Shown in pieces: positions 28,807-38,415 of a stretch of 64,000 nucleotides of DNA. Numbering within the stretch: the stretch's first letter is position 1; every line of letters starts with the position of its first letter. The translations under genes and the position numbers were made by a program. The notes under the pieces were generated by a model. It was given only the letters and a program-made list of their open reading frames with translations, was not told where the DNA came from and searched no databases. Source of the DNA: Lactobacillus apis (GTDB taxonomy: Bacteria > Bacillota > Bacilli > Lactobacillales > Lactobacillaceae); contig NZ_PDKP01000001.1 in assembly GCF_002837055.1 (NCBI RefSeq), positions 359,285 to 423,284 of the forward strand, read 5' to 3'.

Positions 28807-30078
28807 ATGGCATCACAGTTTACTGATCAGGATGAAATTAGATGTTCTTTTTGTGATAAAACACAAGATCAAGTTAAGAAAATGATTGCTGGCAATGGAG
28901 TTTATATCTGTAATGAGTGTGTTGATTTATCCAAAAAGATTATTGATGATGAATTAAAATCAGATTCGCTCAAGAAAGCCAAAGATTTACCTAAGCCAAT
29001 GGAGATTAAGCAACAACTTGATCAATATGTTATTGGTCAAGATCAGGCAAAAAAGGTATTGTCAGTGGCAGTTTATAACCATTACAAACGAATAAGTCAA
29101 ATGAATATTGATTCTTCGACCGAATTACAAAAATCAAATATTGCTTTAATTGGACCAACTGGGTCAGGGAAAACGTATTTGGCACAAACTTTAGCTCGTA
29201 TTCTCGACGTTCCGTTTGCAATTGCTGATGCAACAACTTTAACTGAAGCTGGTTATGTCGGAGAAGATGTTGAGAATATTTTATTAAAGCTTTTACAAAA
29301 CGCTGATTACGACATTGAACGTGCTGAACGAGGAATTGTTTATATCGATGAGATAGACAAGATTTCCAAAAAATCTGAAAATGTCTCAATTACTCGTGAT
29401 GTTTCCGGCGAAGGAGTACAGCAATCATTACTAAAAATTCTTGAGGGTACCATTGCTTCAGTTCCACCTCAAGGTGGGAGAAAGCACCCACAACAAGAGT
29501 TGATTCAAATTGATACCACCAATATTTTGTTTATCGTTGGTGGTGCGTTTGATGGAATTGAACAAATCGTTAAAAACCGTATGGGTAAGAAAATTATCGG
29601 TTTTAGTGCAGAAAATGAATTGAACAAAACAAAAGATGATTCATGGACACAGCATTTAACTACAGGTGATTTGGTTAAATTCGGTATGATTCCAGAATTT
29701 ATCGGTCGTATTCCAATCATTGCAACGCTTGATAAGCTTAGCAGTAAAGACTTGGTAAGAATTTTAACTGAGCCCAAGAATGCGCTGGTAAAACAATACA
29801 AGAAATTGCTTTCGCTTGATCAAGTTGATTTGGAATTCACTGATAGTGCGCTTAAAGCAATTGCAGATTTAGCAATCGAACGTAACATGGGTGCACGTGG
29901 TTTGAGAACAATCATTGAAAATGCAATGATGGGTATAATGTACAAAACACCAAGTGAACCTGATATTGAAAAGGTTGAAGTTACTAAAGAAGTTATTACT
30001 GATCAAGCAAAGCCAAACGTAATTCGGCGAAATGCTGATGAAGATAGTGAAGAAATTAAGGCCGCAAATGATAATTAA
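28807..30078 (+). CDS. clpX: ATP-dependent Clp protease ATPase ClpX
   Basis: AAA+ unfoldase that feeds ClpP. The 423-aa protein has an N-terminal C4 zinc-binding domain (RCSFCDK and ICNECVD), Walker [13 protein letters not shown], pore loop GYVGEDVE, Walker [11 protein letters not shown], and a C-terminal sensor 2 domain with [11 protein letters not shown] 28807 follows AGGAGG; longer upstream extensions cross the tig terminator. I see no CtsR-type repeat upstream. It overlaps engB by 11 nt. Confidence 0.97.
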   Translation: MASQFTDQDEIRCSFCDKTQDQVKKMIAGNGVYICNECVDLSKKIIDDELKSDSLKKAKDLPKPMEIKQQLDQYVIGQDQAKKVLSVAVYNHYKRISQMNIDSSTELQKSNIALIGPTGSGKTYLAQTLARILDVPFAIADATTLTEAGYVGEDVENILLKLLQNADYDIERAERGIVYIDEIDKISKKSENVSITRDVSGEGVQQSLLKILEGTIASVPPQGGRKHPQQELIQIDTTNILFIVGGAFDGIEQIVKNRMGKKIIGFSAENELNKTKDDSWTQHLTTGDLVKFGMIPEFIGRIPIIATLDKLSSKDLVRILTEPKNALVKQYKKLLSLDQVDLEFTDSALKAIADLAIERNMGARGLRTIIENAMMGIMYKTPSEPDIEKVEVTKEVITDQAKPNVIRRNADEDSEEIKAANDN

Positions 30079-30652
30079 AACAAGCGACTATGCAATCAGT
30101 GCTGTAAAAGAAGAACAATATCCTAAGGATCAACTTCCTGAAATAGCTTTGGCAGGTAGATCAAATGTGGGTAAATCAAGTTTGATTAACTCATTATTAG
30201 GAAGAAAAAACCTTGCTAGAACTTCATCGCAACCTGGTAAGACGCAGACACTAAATTTTTATATTGTTAATGAAGAATTTTATTTAGTCGATGTTCCTGG
30301 CTATGGTTATGCGAAGGTTTCTCAAGTAAAACGGCAACAATTTGGTGAAATGATTCAAGATTATCTTGAAACTAGAGAAAATTTAAAAGGCTTAATCCTA
30401 TTAACTGACTCACGTCATGAGCCGACTAAAGATGATATTGCGATGTATAATTATTCGCTCTATCTTAATTTGCCAATTTTGGTTGTTTGTACCAAAATTG
30501 ATAAGGTAAAGAAAAACCAAGAAAATAAAGTACTATCCAATTTAAAGAAGCACCTTGATTTGGCACATGACAACGTTACTGTTCTAACATATAGTTCAGT
30601 TAAGAAAACACATGTCAAAGAAGTATGGGACTGGATAGAAGAAAAGCTTTAA
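30068..30652 (+). CDS. engB: Ribosome biogenesis GTPase EngB (YsxC/YihA)
   Basis: 194-aa GTPase for 50S subunit assembly. The start ATG 30068 ([19 protein letters not shown]) overlaps clpX by 11 nt, the usual arrangement; the longer 30032 start is inside clpX without a site. G1 is [15 protein letters not shown]2 is in [16 protein letters not shown]3 DVPGYGYA and G4 TKID. It ends in a bidirectional terminator shared with a small minus-strand gene. Confidence 0.96.
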   Translation: MIIKTSDYAISAVKEEQYPKDQLPEIALAGRSNVGKSSLINSLLGRKNLARTSSQPGKTQTLNFYIVNEEFYLVDVPGYGYAKVSQVKRQQFGEMIQDYLETRENLKGLILLTDSRHEPTKDDIAMYNYSLYLNLPILVVCTKIDKVKKNQENKVLSNLKKHLDLAHDNVTVLTYSSVKKTHVKEVWDWIEEKL

Positions 30653-30682
30653 AAAATGACTCTCATCTTGAGAGTCATTTTT
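30651..30682. terminator. Bidirectional terminator between engB and a small minus-strand gene
   Basis: AAAAAATGACTCTCA pairs perfectly with TGAGAGTCATTTTTT with a 3-nt loop. The last codons and stop of the minus-strand small gene lie within its right arm. Confidence 0.9.
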
Positions 30683-30794
30683 TCTTCTTATCGTCTTTAT
30701 CTTTAGTAAGCTTTTTCTTTTTGTCTTTTGGAACTGTCGCAAATTTATCAAATAATTTTTCCAGTTCATCCCGTTTTTTATATGTTAGGCCCAT
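30675..30794 (-). CDS. Small 39-aa charged protein (SPJ_0845-like)
   Basis: Short gene not usually called because of its size. Minus-strand ATG 30794 with AAAGGA about 7 nt upstream encodes a 39-aa protein starting MGLTYKKRDELEKLFDKFA and ending in a very Lys/Asp-rich tail (KDKDDKKKK). The N-terminal pattern KKxDELEKxFxxFA resembles, from memory, the SPJ_0845 family of tiny Firmicutes proteins; function unknown. The stop lies inside the shared terminator hairpin. The coherent protein-like N-terminus and good ribosome site support a real gene. Confidence 0.72.
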   Translation of the reverse strand: MGLTYKKRDELEKLFDKFATVPKDKKKKLTKDKDDKKKK

Positions 30795-30942
30795 AGCTTT
30801 TTCCTTTCATTTTTGATAATTATAATTGAAAAAGCTGTGACAAGCTAGTAAAAAATAGGTAGTAAGAATAAAAGCTGACAGAATCACTAGTTCGTATTTT
30901 GTGTTAAAATTGATAAAGCAAATTTAGAGAAGGGGTGGTTTT

Positions 30943-32745
30943 TTGGCGTCCGAATTAATTGAAAACAAGTTAAAACTTCTTCCTGCTAAACCTGGCTGCT
31001 ATTTGATGAAGGATATTAACGGGAAAGTAATTTATGTTGGTAAGTCAAAAAATCTTAAGAATCGAGTACGTTCTTATTTTAAGAGCACCCAAGTTGGTCG
31101 AAGGGCTGAATTGGTTAATGAAATTAGGGATTATGATATTATTACCGTTTCAACTGATAAAGAAGCCTTTCTTCTAGAAGTAACTTTAATTAAAAAGTAT
31201 CAACCGTACTATAACGTTCAGTTGAAGCAGGGTACAGGTTATCCCTACATTGAAATTACCAATGAACGGGATCCGCAGACAAAACTAACTAGTATTGTTA
31301 GAAAAGATGGCGGCTATTATTTTGGTCCATATCCCAATGTTTATGCTGCTCAGGCAACTCTGAAATTTATTCAAAAAGTTTTTCCTCTAAGAAGATGTAA
31401 CGGTAAACAAAAGCGACCTTGCTTGTACTATCACATGGGTCAATGCTTGGGAGCATGTTTTAAGACAGTTCCTAAATCAGAATATGATGCCCAAATCAAA
31501 AAAATCAAAAGCTTTTTGAACGGGGATATTGTTTCAGTGAAGCAAGAGCTAAATCAAAGAATGGAAGAGGCGTCGCAAAACCTTGAGTTTGAGCGAGCAG
31601 CTGATATTCGTGATCAACTCAAATATATTGAAGAAACAGTCGAAAAGCAGAAAATCATTTCTAACGATAATACTCAACGCGATATTTTTAATTTTTACGT
31701 TGATAAATCATGGATTTCAGTTCAAGTGTTTTTCTTACGGCAGGCAAAATTGCTTAGAAGAGAAACAAGAATGTATCCTTTGACAGATACTGGTGATCCT
31801 GAAGACGCTTTTGCATCAGTTATTGTTCAGTTTTATGGTCAAAGAAATCGAATTCTTCCTAAGGAAGTTCTTGTACCTGAAGGAATTGATAATGAAGCCT
31901 TAAGCGAAGTATTAAAAGTCCCTGTAAGAACACCAAAAAGAGGGCAAAAACGAGCACTCTTAAAGATGGCTAAAGAGAATGCTAAGCTTAAACTCGATGA
32001 TAAATTTCGTTTGCTGGAACTAGGAAATAGAAAAACTAAAGGTGCGCAAAAAGAAATTTTTGATGCACTTGGCTTACCGTATGGCCATGTAATTGAAAGT
32101 TTTGACCACTCTCATATTCAAGGAACAGATCCTGTTTCTGCTTTGGTCGTTTTTAAAGACGGCGAACCAGACAAAAATTCTTATCGAAAGTATAAGTTAA
32201 AGGGAGAAGTTGAACATCAAAATGGTGGCGATGAAGTTCGCAATACCAGAGAAGTTGTGCGTCGAAGATATGGAAGGCTTTTACGTGAGCATAAAGCGAT
32301 GCCTGACTTAATTTTAATGGATGGTGGTCAAATTCAAGTAGATGCTTGTCAAGACGTTTTACGTAATGAGCTGAACCTTAATATCCCTGTAGCAGGAATG
32401 GTTAAAGATGATAAGCATAGAACCAATCATCTATTGTATGGTGATCCGATTAACGGCGTGCCAATGAAACTGATTCCACTAGATCCAAAATCACAAGGAT
32501 TTTATTTGATGACCAGGATTCAGGATGAAGTTCACCGCTTTGCAATTACATTCCATCGGCGGACACATGCGAAAAATGCTTTATCGAGTAAATTAGACTC
32601 AATTAAAGGAATTGGTCCGAAGAGTAGAAACAAGCTATTGCGTCATTTTGGCTCAATTAAGAAAATTAAAGAAGCATCAATTGATGAATTGCGCGAAGTA
32701 GGTTTGACACTTCCGCAAGCGCAAACAGTAAAATTAACGCTATAG
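30943..32745 (+). CDS. uvrC: Excinuclease ABC subunit C
   Basis: Makes both incisions in nucleotide-excision repair. The 600-aa protein has an N-terminal GIY-YIG nuclease domain (PGCYLMKDINGKVIYVGKSK), a Cys-containing segment, a UVR domain (LEFERAADIRDQLKYIE), the RNase H-like second nuclease (SFDHSHIQGTDPVSALVVF, LILMDGGQIQVDAC) and C-terminal helix-hairpin-helix motifs (SIKGIGPKSRNKLL). Start is TTG 30943 after AAGGGGTGG. uvrA and uvrB are not in the window. Confidence 0.96.
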   Translation: MASELIENKLKLLPAKPGCYLMKDINGKVIYVGKSKNLKNRVRSYFKSTQVGRRAELVNEIRDYDIITVSTDKEAFLLEVTLIKKYQPYYNVQLKQGTGYPYIEITNERDPQTKLTSIVRKDGGYYFGPYPNVYAAQATLKFIQKVFPLRRCNGKQKRPCLYYHMGQCLGACFKTVPKSEYDAQIKKIKSFLNGDIVSVKQELNQRMEEASQNLEFERAADIRDQLKYIEETVEKQKIISNDNTQRDIFNFYVDKSWISVQVFFLRQAKLLRRETRMYPLTDTGDPEDAFASVIVQFYGQRNRILPKEVLVPEGIDNEALSEVLKVPVRTPKRGQKRALLKMAKENAKLKLDDKFRLLELGNRKTKGAQKEIFDALGLPYGHVIESFDHSHIQGTDPVSALVVFKDGEPDKNSYRKYKLKGEVEHQNGGDEVRNTREVVRRRYGRLLREHKAMPDLILMDGGQIQVDACQDVLRNELNLNIPVAGMVKDDKHRTNHLLYGDPINGVPMKLIPLDPKSQGFYLMTRIQDEVHRFAITFHRRTHAKNALSSKLDSIKGIGPKSRNKLLRHFGSIKKIKEASIDELREVGLTLPQAQTVKLTL

Positions 32746-32820
32746 CAATTAAATTACCACGAAAGAGCTGCTTTTTTGTGGTATAGTAGTAAAGTTAGAG
32801 AAGACGGAAGGAGAATTAGC

Positions 32821-34125
32821 ATGCCTACATTTGTCGATCAGACTAAGATAGAAGTTCAAGCCGGTAAAGGCGGGGATGGTATGGTTGCTTTCCGCCATGA
32901 AAAATACGTTCCTAATGGCGGACCCGCTGGTGGAGACGGTGGCCGTGGTGGAAGCATTATTTTTGTTGCAGATAGCGGCTTAAGAACATTGATGGATTTT
33001 CGTTACCGGCGCAAATTTAAAGCTGAAAGCGGTGAAAATGGACGTATCAAATCACAATATGGCCGCGGCGCAAAGGACTTATATTTGCGCGTCCCGATTG
33101 GAACAACGGTATATGATTTTGATACTAATGAAGAAATTGGCGATTTAACTGAAAACAAGCAGGAATTAGTTGTTGCACGTGGAGGCCGTGGAGGTCGTGG
33201 AAATATTCACTTTGCTACAAGTGTCAACACTGCACCTGAGATTGCCGAAAATGGTGAGCCTGGTGAAGACCGTGTCTTGCGTTTAGAGCTAAAGGTTCTG
33301 GCAGACGTTGGCTTAGTTGGCTTTCCATCAGTTGGTAAATCAACTTTACTTTCTGTTGTTACCAAAGCTAAACCAAAGATTGCTTCATATTCATTTACCA
33401 CATTAACCCCTAATTTAGGGATGGTCATCTTACCAGATGGTCGAGACTTTTCAATGGCTGACTTGCCCGGATTAATTGAAGGTGCAAGTCAAGGTGTTGG
33501 ACTGGGAATTCAGTTTTTACGACACATAGAGCGAACAAAAGTTATTTTACACTTAGTATCAATGGATCCTGAAAATGGTCGTGATGCACTTGAGGATTAT
33601 CAAAAAATCCGTAAGGAATTGTTGCTCTATGACGAAGAACTTAAAAACAAAAAAGAGCTAATTGTAGCAACACAATTGGATATTCCTGGTTCTGAAGAAA
33701 AACTGGCTGAATTTAAGGAAAACTTGAAAGAGGCAGGCATTACGGAGCCAGTATATGCAATATCTAGCGTTACGCATCAGGGAGTTGATGTCCTAATGCA
33801 GGATACAGCTTCATTAGTTGAAAAAGTTGAAAAAGAAAAAGCCCAAGAAGAACCAAAAGCTGTTCAAAAAGTTAAGGAATATCGTTATAGTTCACCTAAA
33901 AAGAATGAATTTACAGTTATCAAACTTGAAGATCATGTTTTTGAAATTAAGGGTGAAAGTTTAGAGAATTTAGTTAAACGTACAAATCTTGATTATCAAG
34001 ACGGTGTTGTCCGTTTAGCTCGTAAATTGAAAAACCTTGGTGTGGATGAAGCATTACGTGAAAAAGGAGCCGTTGACGGCGACGATGTAATAATTGGCAC
34101 ATTTAATTTTGAATTTGTGCAATAA
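32821..34125 (+). CDS. obgE: GTPase ObgE/CgtA
   Basis: Ribosome-assembly and stress-related GTPase. The 434-aa protein starts at ATG 32821 ([20 protein letters not shown]) after GGAAGGAG. It has the glycine-rich Obg fold (residues 1-158), a G domain with [24 protein letters not shown] and TQLD, and a C-terminal OCT domain ([14 protein letters not shown]). The 15-codon longer reading crosses the ribosome site and is rejected. Confidence 0.96.
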   Translation: MPTFVDQTKIEVQAGKGGDGMVAFRHEKYVPNGGPAGGDGGRGGSIIFVADSGLRTLMDFRYRRKFKAESGENGRIKSQYGRGAKDLYLRVPIGTTVYDFDTNEEIGDLTENKQELVVARGGRGGRGNIHFATSVNTAPEIAENGEPGEDRVLRLELKVLADVGLVGFPSVGKSTLLSVVTKAKPKIASYSFTTLTPNLGMVILPDGRDFSMADLPGLIEGASQGVGLGIQFLRHIERTKVILHLVSMDPENGRDALEDYQKIRKELLLYDEELKNKKELIVATQLDIPGSEEKLAEFKENLKEAGITEPVYAISSVTHQGVDVLMQDTASLVEKVEKEKAQEEPKAVQKVKEYRYSSPKKNEFTVIKLEDHVFEIKGESLENLVKRTNLDYQDGVVRLARKLKNLGVDEALREKGAVDGDDVIIGTFNFEFVQ

Positions 34126-34147
34126 TTAAAAATAGAAAAGTAGAAAA

Positions 34148-36067
34148 ATGGCAAAAAATCGGTTTATTACTGGATATTCTGGACTCAGAGCGTTAGCAGT
34201 TATCGGTGTGATTTTATATCACCTGGATCCTAATACTTTTATTGGAGGCTATCTTGGAGTGCCGATTTTTTTCGTTTTAACAGGCTATTTAGTTACATGT
34301 CAGATACTTAAATCTTATGATGATGAAGGATACTTTGACGTTAAGAAATTCTATCTAGGTAGGTTAAAGAAGCTATATCCATCTTTAATTGCTGTTTTAT
34401 GGCTTGCTGCTGCTTATATTATTTTATTTCAACGAAATTTATTAGCGAAATTAAATCAAATTGTTATTGCTAACTTATTAAATATCTATAATTTCTGGCA
34501 AATTTTTAACGGGCAGAGTTATTTTGAGCGTTTTGCAACAAATGAATCTCCCTTCACGCATTTATGGACAATGTCAATTAACGGACAGTTCTATATTTTA
34601 TGGCCACTAGTGATTTTTTTACTCGTAAAATACGGTAAAAAAAGAAAGAGAATTTTTGAAATTCTTTATGGCATTTCTATCCTTTCCGCCTTGGAAATGG
34701 CAATAATGTATAAAACCGGTGTTGATCTTAATCGGATATATTATGGAACTGATACACGTTTCTTTTCACTTGGTCTAGGTGCCGCGTTTGCAGTTATTTG
34801 GCCGATGGATAGGATGAAATCTCAAATTGAGCAAATAGATACAACTTTGCTTGATATTGTAGGTGCGATATCGCTAGTTACGATGCTCTTTCTTTTCTTT
34901 GGTCCAACAATGAATCCAGAAAAGGGCTTCCCATATTATGGCGGCATGCTACTGTTCACTGTTTTTACTGTTATTTTGGTTGGCGTCATTGCTCATCCGG
35001 GAAGCCATTGGAATAGCTGGCTGACTAATCCAATTTTTAATTGGTTGGGCTCTAGGAGTTACGGTATTTACCTGTATCAATTTCCAATTATGATCTTTTT
35101 TGAAGATAAGGTCACTAATATGGCCGATCATGTGGTGTTATACCGACTAATTGAGCTATTATTAATTTTAGTATTCAGTGAAGTTTCATATCGTATTATT
35201 GAAAAGCCACTGGGGAAGATTACTTGGGCTAAATGTAAAGCTTTTTTCTCCAGATTACGCGACTTGGATGCCAAAAACAATTTTCTTAGAATAAGAACAG
35301 CTTTAATTGACTTAGTTTTTATCGTTGGTAGTATTGCAATGCTTGTTTCGCCAACGGTTAAGGCGGAAGACTTTAATAAATCCCAACTTGCCTTAAGAAT
35401 CAGTGCAAATCGAAAGCAACAAAACAAAGATAATAAAGCTTTGATTGCAAAAATGAAAAAGGCAAAAAAGAAGGATGAAAAAAAGAGCAAGCTGATAGCT
35501 CAAGCGAAGCGAAGCGCTAAAAAACATCCTGTAAATCGCTCCTATACAAAATATGGGATTAGCCAAGTTGAACTACAGCTGGGACAAAAAGTGCGCCTTA
35601 CTGCAATAGGTGATTCGGTCATGGCTGGTTCGAGTAATGACTTAACCAAGTTAATGCCTAAGGCAATTATTGATGCGGCTATTTCACGTCAGCTAAATGT
35701 TGCTTTTGGATTGGTTAGTCAATATAAAGCCCAACATGCACTTGCTGACAATGTGCTAATTGGTTTAGGCACAAATGGGCCATTTGCCATGTCTGATTTA
35801 GAGCAGTTGATGAAAGAAGTTGGTCCAAAGCGACATGTTTTTTGGATAAATACGCACGTACCAAATAAACCATGGCAGAATCAAGTAAATAAATTACTGG
35901 CACATGCGGCGAAACGTTATCACAATCTTACAATTATTGACTGGTATGATTTTTCTAAAAATAAAACCGACTGGTTTTACGAAGATTTGACTCATCCAAC
36001 ACCAATAGGATCAAAGTACTACAGTGCTTTAATCGTCAAAACGATCATAAAAAACGCCAAATATTAG
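34148..36067 (+). CDS. OatA-like membrane acyltransferase with extracellular SGNH domain
   Basis: 639-aa two-part protein. The first ~350 residues form an acyltransferase-3 domain with about ten membrane helices, beginning GYSGLRALAVIGVILYHLDP, the catalytic-His region. After an extended basic, Lys-rich linker (about 415-475) comes an SGNH hydrolase domain with the Ser motif AIGDSVMAGS and the Asp/His pair in DLTHPTPIGS. This layout matches OatA-type peptidoglycan O-acetyltransferases that confer lysozyme resistance; other targets (teichoic or exopolysaccharide) cannot be excluded. It lies between obgE and rnz. Confidence 0.88.
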   Translation: MAKNRFITGYSGLRALAVIGVILYHLDPNTFIGGYLGVPIFFVLTGYLVTCQILKSYDDEGYFDVKKFYLGRLKKLYPSLIAVLWLAAAYIILFQRNLLAKLNQIVIANLLNIYNFWQIFNGQSYFERFATNESPFTHLWTMSINGQFYILWPLVIFLLVKYGKKRKRIFEILYGISILSALEMAIMYKTGVDLNRIYYGTDTRFFSLGLGAAFAVIWPMDRMKSQIEQIDTTLLDIVGAISLVTMLFLFFGPTMNPEKGFPYYGGMLLFTVFTVILVGVIAHPGSHWNSWLTNPIFNWLGSRSYGIYLYQFPIMIFFEDKVTNMADHVVLYRLIELLLILVFSEVSYRIIEKPLGKITWAKCKAFFSRLRDLDAKNNFLRIRTALIDLVFIVGSIAMLVSPTVKAEDFNKSQLALRISANRKQQNKDNKALIAKMKKAKKKDEKKSKLIAQAKRSAKKHPVNRSYTKYGISQVELQLGQKVRLTAIGDSVMAGSSNDLTKLMPKAIIDAAISRQLNVAFGLVSQYKAQHALADNVLIGLGTNGPFAMSDLEQLMKEVGPKRHVFWINTHVPNKPWQNQVNKLLAHAAKRYHNLTIIDWYDFSKNKTDWFYEDLTHPTPIGSKYYSALIVKTIIKNAKY

Positions 36068-36079
36068 AACGAGGGACAT

Positions 36080-37021
36080 ATGGAATTAGAATTTTTAGGA
36101 ACGGGTGCAGGGCAGCCATCTAAGCAGCGCAATGTTTCGAGTATTGCACTTAAAATGTTAGATGAAATTAACGAAATTTGGTTATTTGATGTTGGAGAAG
36201 CAACACAGCATCAAATTTTACGTACAAATATTAGATTGCGAAAAGTGACCAAAATTTTTATTTCTCATAATCATGGTGATCATATTTTTGGGTTACCTGG
36301 TTTGCTTGCAACCAGATCGTTTCAAGGGGATGTAGGTCCGATAACTATTTATGGTCCTCCAGGACTAGAACAGTTTGTTCGCACTGCCCTTAAAATTTCG
36401 CGTACAAAAATATCCTATCCAATCAAGTTTGTTCAACTTGAAGAGGGTGGTCTAATATTCCAAGACCAAGGATTTAAAGTATATGCAGAAAAACTTGCGC
36501 ATCGTGTTCCAAGCTTTGGTTACCGCGTAGTTGAAGATAACCATCAAGGTGAGTTGCTAATGAGTAAGTTAACGCAATATAATATTCCTAATGGACCATT
36601 ACTTGGTAAACTTAAAAATGGTGAAAAAGTGACCTTAGACGATGGTACAATATTGGATGGAAATGATTTTTTAGGACCAAGTAAGCCAGGTAGGATAATT
36701 ACAATTATTTACGATACTCGTTCTACGCCAACAATTGCAAAGCTTGCTAAGGATGCTGATGTATTGGTCCATGAATCAACTTTTGCTGGTCATGAAGCCG
36801 ACTTAGCGCATTCATATTTTCATTCAACGGCGGTTGAAGCAGCTAAAATTGCGCGCGATAATGGAGTAAAGAGCTTGTATTTGGATCATATTTCAGCCAG
36901 ATATTTAGGGGCAAAAGCCAGAAAACTAGTAAATCAAGCCGAAAAAATTTTCCCTAATACGAAATTAGCGAATGATTTTGACCGGGTAATAATTCCAATG
37001 GAGGGTGAGCAGAATGAGTGA
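36080..37021 (+). CDS. rnz: Ribonuclease Z
   Basis: tRNA 3'-processing endonuclease that cleaves after the discriminator base of tRNAs lacking CCA. The 313-aa protein has family features: MELEFLGTGAGQPSKQRN, the metal site HNHGDH in ISHNHGDHIFGLPGL (the second position is Asn rather than the common Leu, outside the metal ligands), VHEST and the C-terminal HISARY motif. ATG 36080 follows GAGGGAC. It overlaps the downstream SDR gene by 8 nt. Confidence 0.95.
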   Translation: MELEFLGTGAGQPSKQRNVSSIALKMLDEINEIWLFDVGEATQHQILRTNIRLRKVTKIFISHNHGDHIFGLPGLLATRSFQGDVGPITIYGPPGLEQFVRTALKISRTKISYPIKFVQLEEGGLIFQDQGFKVYAEKLAHRVPSFGYRVVEDNHQGELLMSKLTQYNIPNGPLLGKLKNGEKVTLDDGTILDGNDFLGPSKPGRIITIIYDTRSTPTIAKLAKDADVLVHESTFAGHEADLAHSYFHSTAVEAAKIARDNGVKSLYLDHISARYLGAKARKLVNQAEKIFPNTKLANDFDRVIIPMEGEQNE

Positions 37022-37808
37022 CTCATTAAGAAATAAGGTCGTGGTTGTTACTGGAGCATCCAGTGGCATAGGCCATTCAATTGCTTTAGAAAGTGCGGGA
37101 CGCGGTGCAACCGTAATTTTGATAGCACGAAACAAGGAAAAGTTGGAAAAGGTGGCGGCTGAGGCACATGAACTATCTGGTGCACCAACGTACAGCTTTG
37201 TTACTGACATGAGTGAAAGTGAGCAAATTGATGCTACTTTCAAGGACATTGTTAAAGTAACTAAACATGTTGATTACTTAGTTAACTGTGCCGGCTTTGG
37301 TAAATTTGAAAATTTTGTTGAAATGGATCGCCGTGAAGTTACTGCAATGTTCCAAGTTAACGTTTTGGGCTTGATGTACTTTACTAGACTAATCGGAAGA
37401 CTAATGATGGACCAAAAGACCGGTCAAATCATTAATTTTGGTTCAATGGCTGGTAAGGTTCCAACTGTAAAATCAGCTGCTTATAGTGCCTCAAAAGCTG
37501 CAGTAATTCAATTTTCAAATGTCTTGCGTCTAGAACTAAAGCCATTCGGTGTTAAAGTAATGACGGTCAATCCAGGCCCTGTTTACACGAATTTCTTTAA
37601 TATTGCTGATAAAAGCGGTGAATATATTAAAAACGTTGAAAGATACATTCTTGATCCTGATGATGTTGCTTGGCAAGTGGTTCACTTCTTCGGTAGCAAT
37701 AAGCGCGAATTAAATATTCCGCTTAGTTTGGCCGCTTTAGCTAAGCTTTATAATCTATTTCCATCAATTGGGGATAAATTATCCCTTAAGTTTGCTTCAA
37801 GAAAGTAG
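37014..37808 (+). CDS. Short-chain dehydrogenase/reductase
   Basis: 264-aa classical SDR. It shows the cofactor motif TGASSGIG (about residues 14-21), NCAGFG, the catalytic Ser in NFGSMAG and the YSASK Tyr-Lys pair. The substrate is unknown; proteins of this kind beside rnz in lactobacilli are annotated only as SDRs (DltE-like). ATG 37014 follows GGAGGGTGAG inside the end of rnz and is preferred to the 3-codon longer version. Confidence 0.9.
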   Translation: MSDSLRNKVVVVTGASSGIGHSIALESAGRGATVILIARNKEKLEKVAAEAHELSGAPTYSFVTDMSESEQIDATFKDIVKVTKHVDYLVNCAGFGKFENFVEMDRREVTAMFQVNVLGLMYFTRLIGRLMMDQKTGQIINFGSMAGKVPTVKSAAYSASKAAVIQFSNVLRLELKPFGVKVMTVNPGPVYTNFFNIADKSGEYIKNVERYILDPDDVAWQVVHFFGSNKRELNIPLSLAALAKLYNLFPSIGDKLSLKFASRK

Positions 37809-37816
37809 TGCGATAA

Positions 37817-38038
37817 ATGAAAAATAAGACAAGACAAATAAAATTGATCTTAATCTTGATCCTTACTCTTTTAGCAGTGATTTTTGTCGTACTTAATACA
37901 AAAAATGTTGCAATCAATTTCGGCTTGTTTAATGTCAAGGTACCACTAATTATTATTTTAGTGTTAATGATTATTATAGGCGTCTTAATTGGCTGGTTTT
38001 TTGGAGCAAATGGGCATAAAAGGGACAAGAATAACTAA
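37817..38038 (+). CDS. LapA-like small membrane protein (DUF1049)
   Basis: 73-aa protein with two membrane helices (about residues 8-26 and 42-62) separated by the LapA-type strand segment VLNTKNVAINFGLFNVKVPL, and a short basic tail. The fold is named after the LPS assembly protein LapA of Gram-negative bacteria; in a Gram-positive without LPS the role is unknown. It starts 8 nt after the SDR stop and likely shares its transcript. Confidence 0.8.
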   Translation: MKNKTRQIKLILILILTLLAVIFVVLNTKNVAINFGLFNVKVPLIIILVLMIIIGVLIGWFFGANGHKRDKNN

Positions 38039-38044
38039 TATATC

Positions 38045-38073
38045 TTGATTTATTTAAGATACAATAGTATCAT
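38045..38073 (+). promoter_or_regulatory. Predicted promoter of rpmF
   Basis: TTGATT (38045-38050), 17-bp spacer, TATCAT (38068-38073). Confidence 0.5.
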
Positions 38074-38089
38074 TAACAAACGTGAAGTG

Positions 38090-38120
38090 TTTTAGGCACT
38101 GTTTTATTAGTGACCTAAAA
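38090..38120 (+). promoter_or_regulatory. rpmF leader hairpin
   Basis: TTTTAGGCACT (38090-38100) pairs with AGTGACCTAAAA (38109-38120): 11 bp with one bulged A, 8-nt loop. It lies between promoter and ribosome site without a T-run, so it may be an autoregulatory binding site for L32 or simply a stability element. Confidence 0.45.
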
Positions 38121-38152
38121 ACGTAATTCTACAATAAAGGAGATCAAATAAA

Positions 38153-38344
38153 ATGGCAGTTCCTAAGAGACATACTTCTAAGCAAAAGAAACGTTCACGT
38201 CGTGGCCATATCAAGTTAGCTGTTCCAGCAATGCATTATGATGCAACTACTGGTGAATACCGTTTGAGCCACCGCGTTTCACCTAAAGGTTATTACAAGG
38301 GTCGTCAAGTTGTTAGTGAAACTAACGCAAGCGACAACAACTAA
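38153..38344 (+). CDS. rpmF: 50S ribosomal protein L32
   Basis: 63-aa ribosomal protein beginning [18 protein letters not shown]. It has no CxxC pairs, so it is the zinc-independent (C-minus) form. AAGGAGAT lies 9 nt before ATG 38153. It is a single-gene unit with its own promoter, leader hairpin and terminator. Confidence 0.96.
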   Translation: MAVPKRHTSKQKKRSRRGHIKLAVPAMHYDATTGEYRLSHRVSPKGYYKGRQVVSETNASDNN

Positions 38345-38347
38345 TTT

Positions 38348-38379
38348 AAAGACACCTCAATTAAGGGTGTCTTTTTTTT
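38348..38379 (+). terminator. Terminator after rpmF
   Basis: AAAGACACC pairs with GGTGTCTTT across a 9-nt loop, followed by a long T-run. Confidence 0.88.
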
Positions 38380-38415
38380 ACCTAAAATTTGTTCACGTAG
38401 ATAGGATTAGACAAG

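Noticed and set aside
30625-30816. 63-codon plus-strand ORF after engB
   Set aside because: It overlaps the end of engB, runs through the terminator, and is antisense to the small minus-strand gene; the Phe/Ser-rich product is what reversing a Lys/Asp-rich tail gives.
32755-32783. TACCAC / GTGGTA inverted repeat before obgE
   Set aside because: Only 6 bp with a large loop; the T-run lies inside the stem, so it does not form a standard terminator or known leader.
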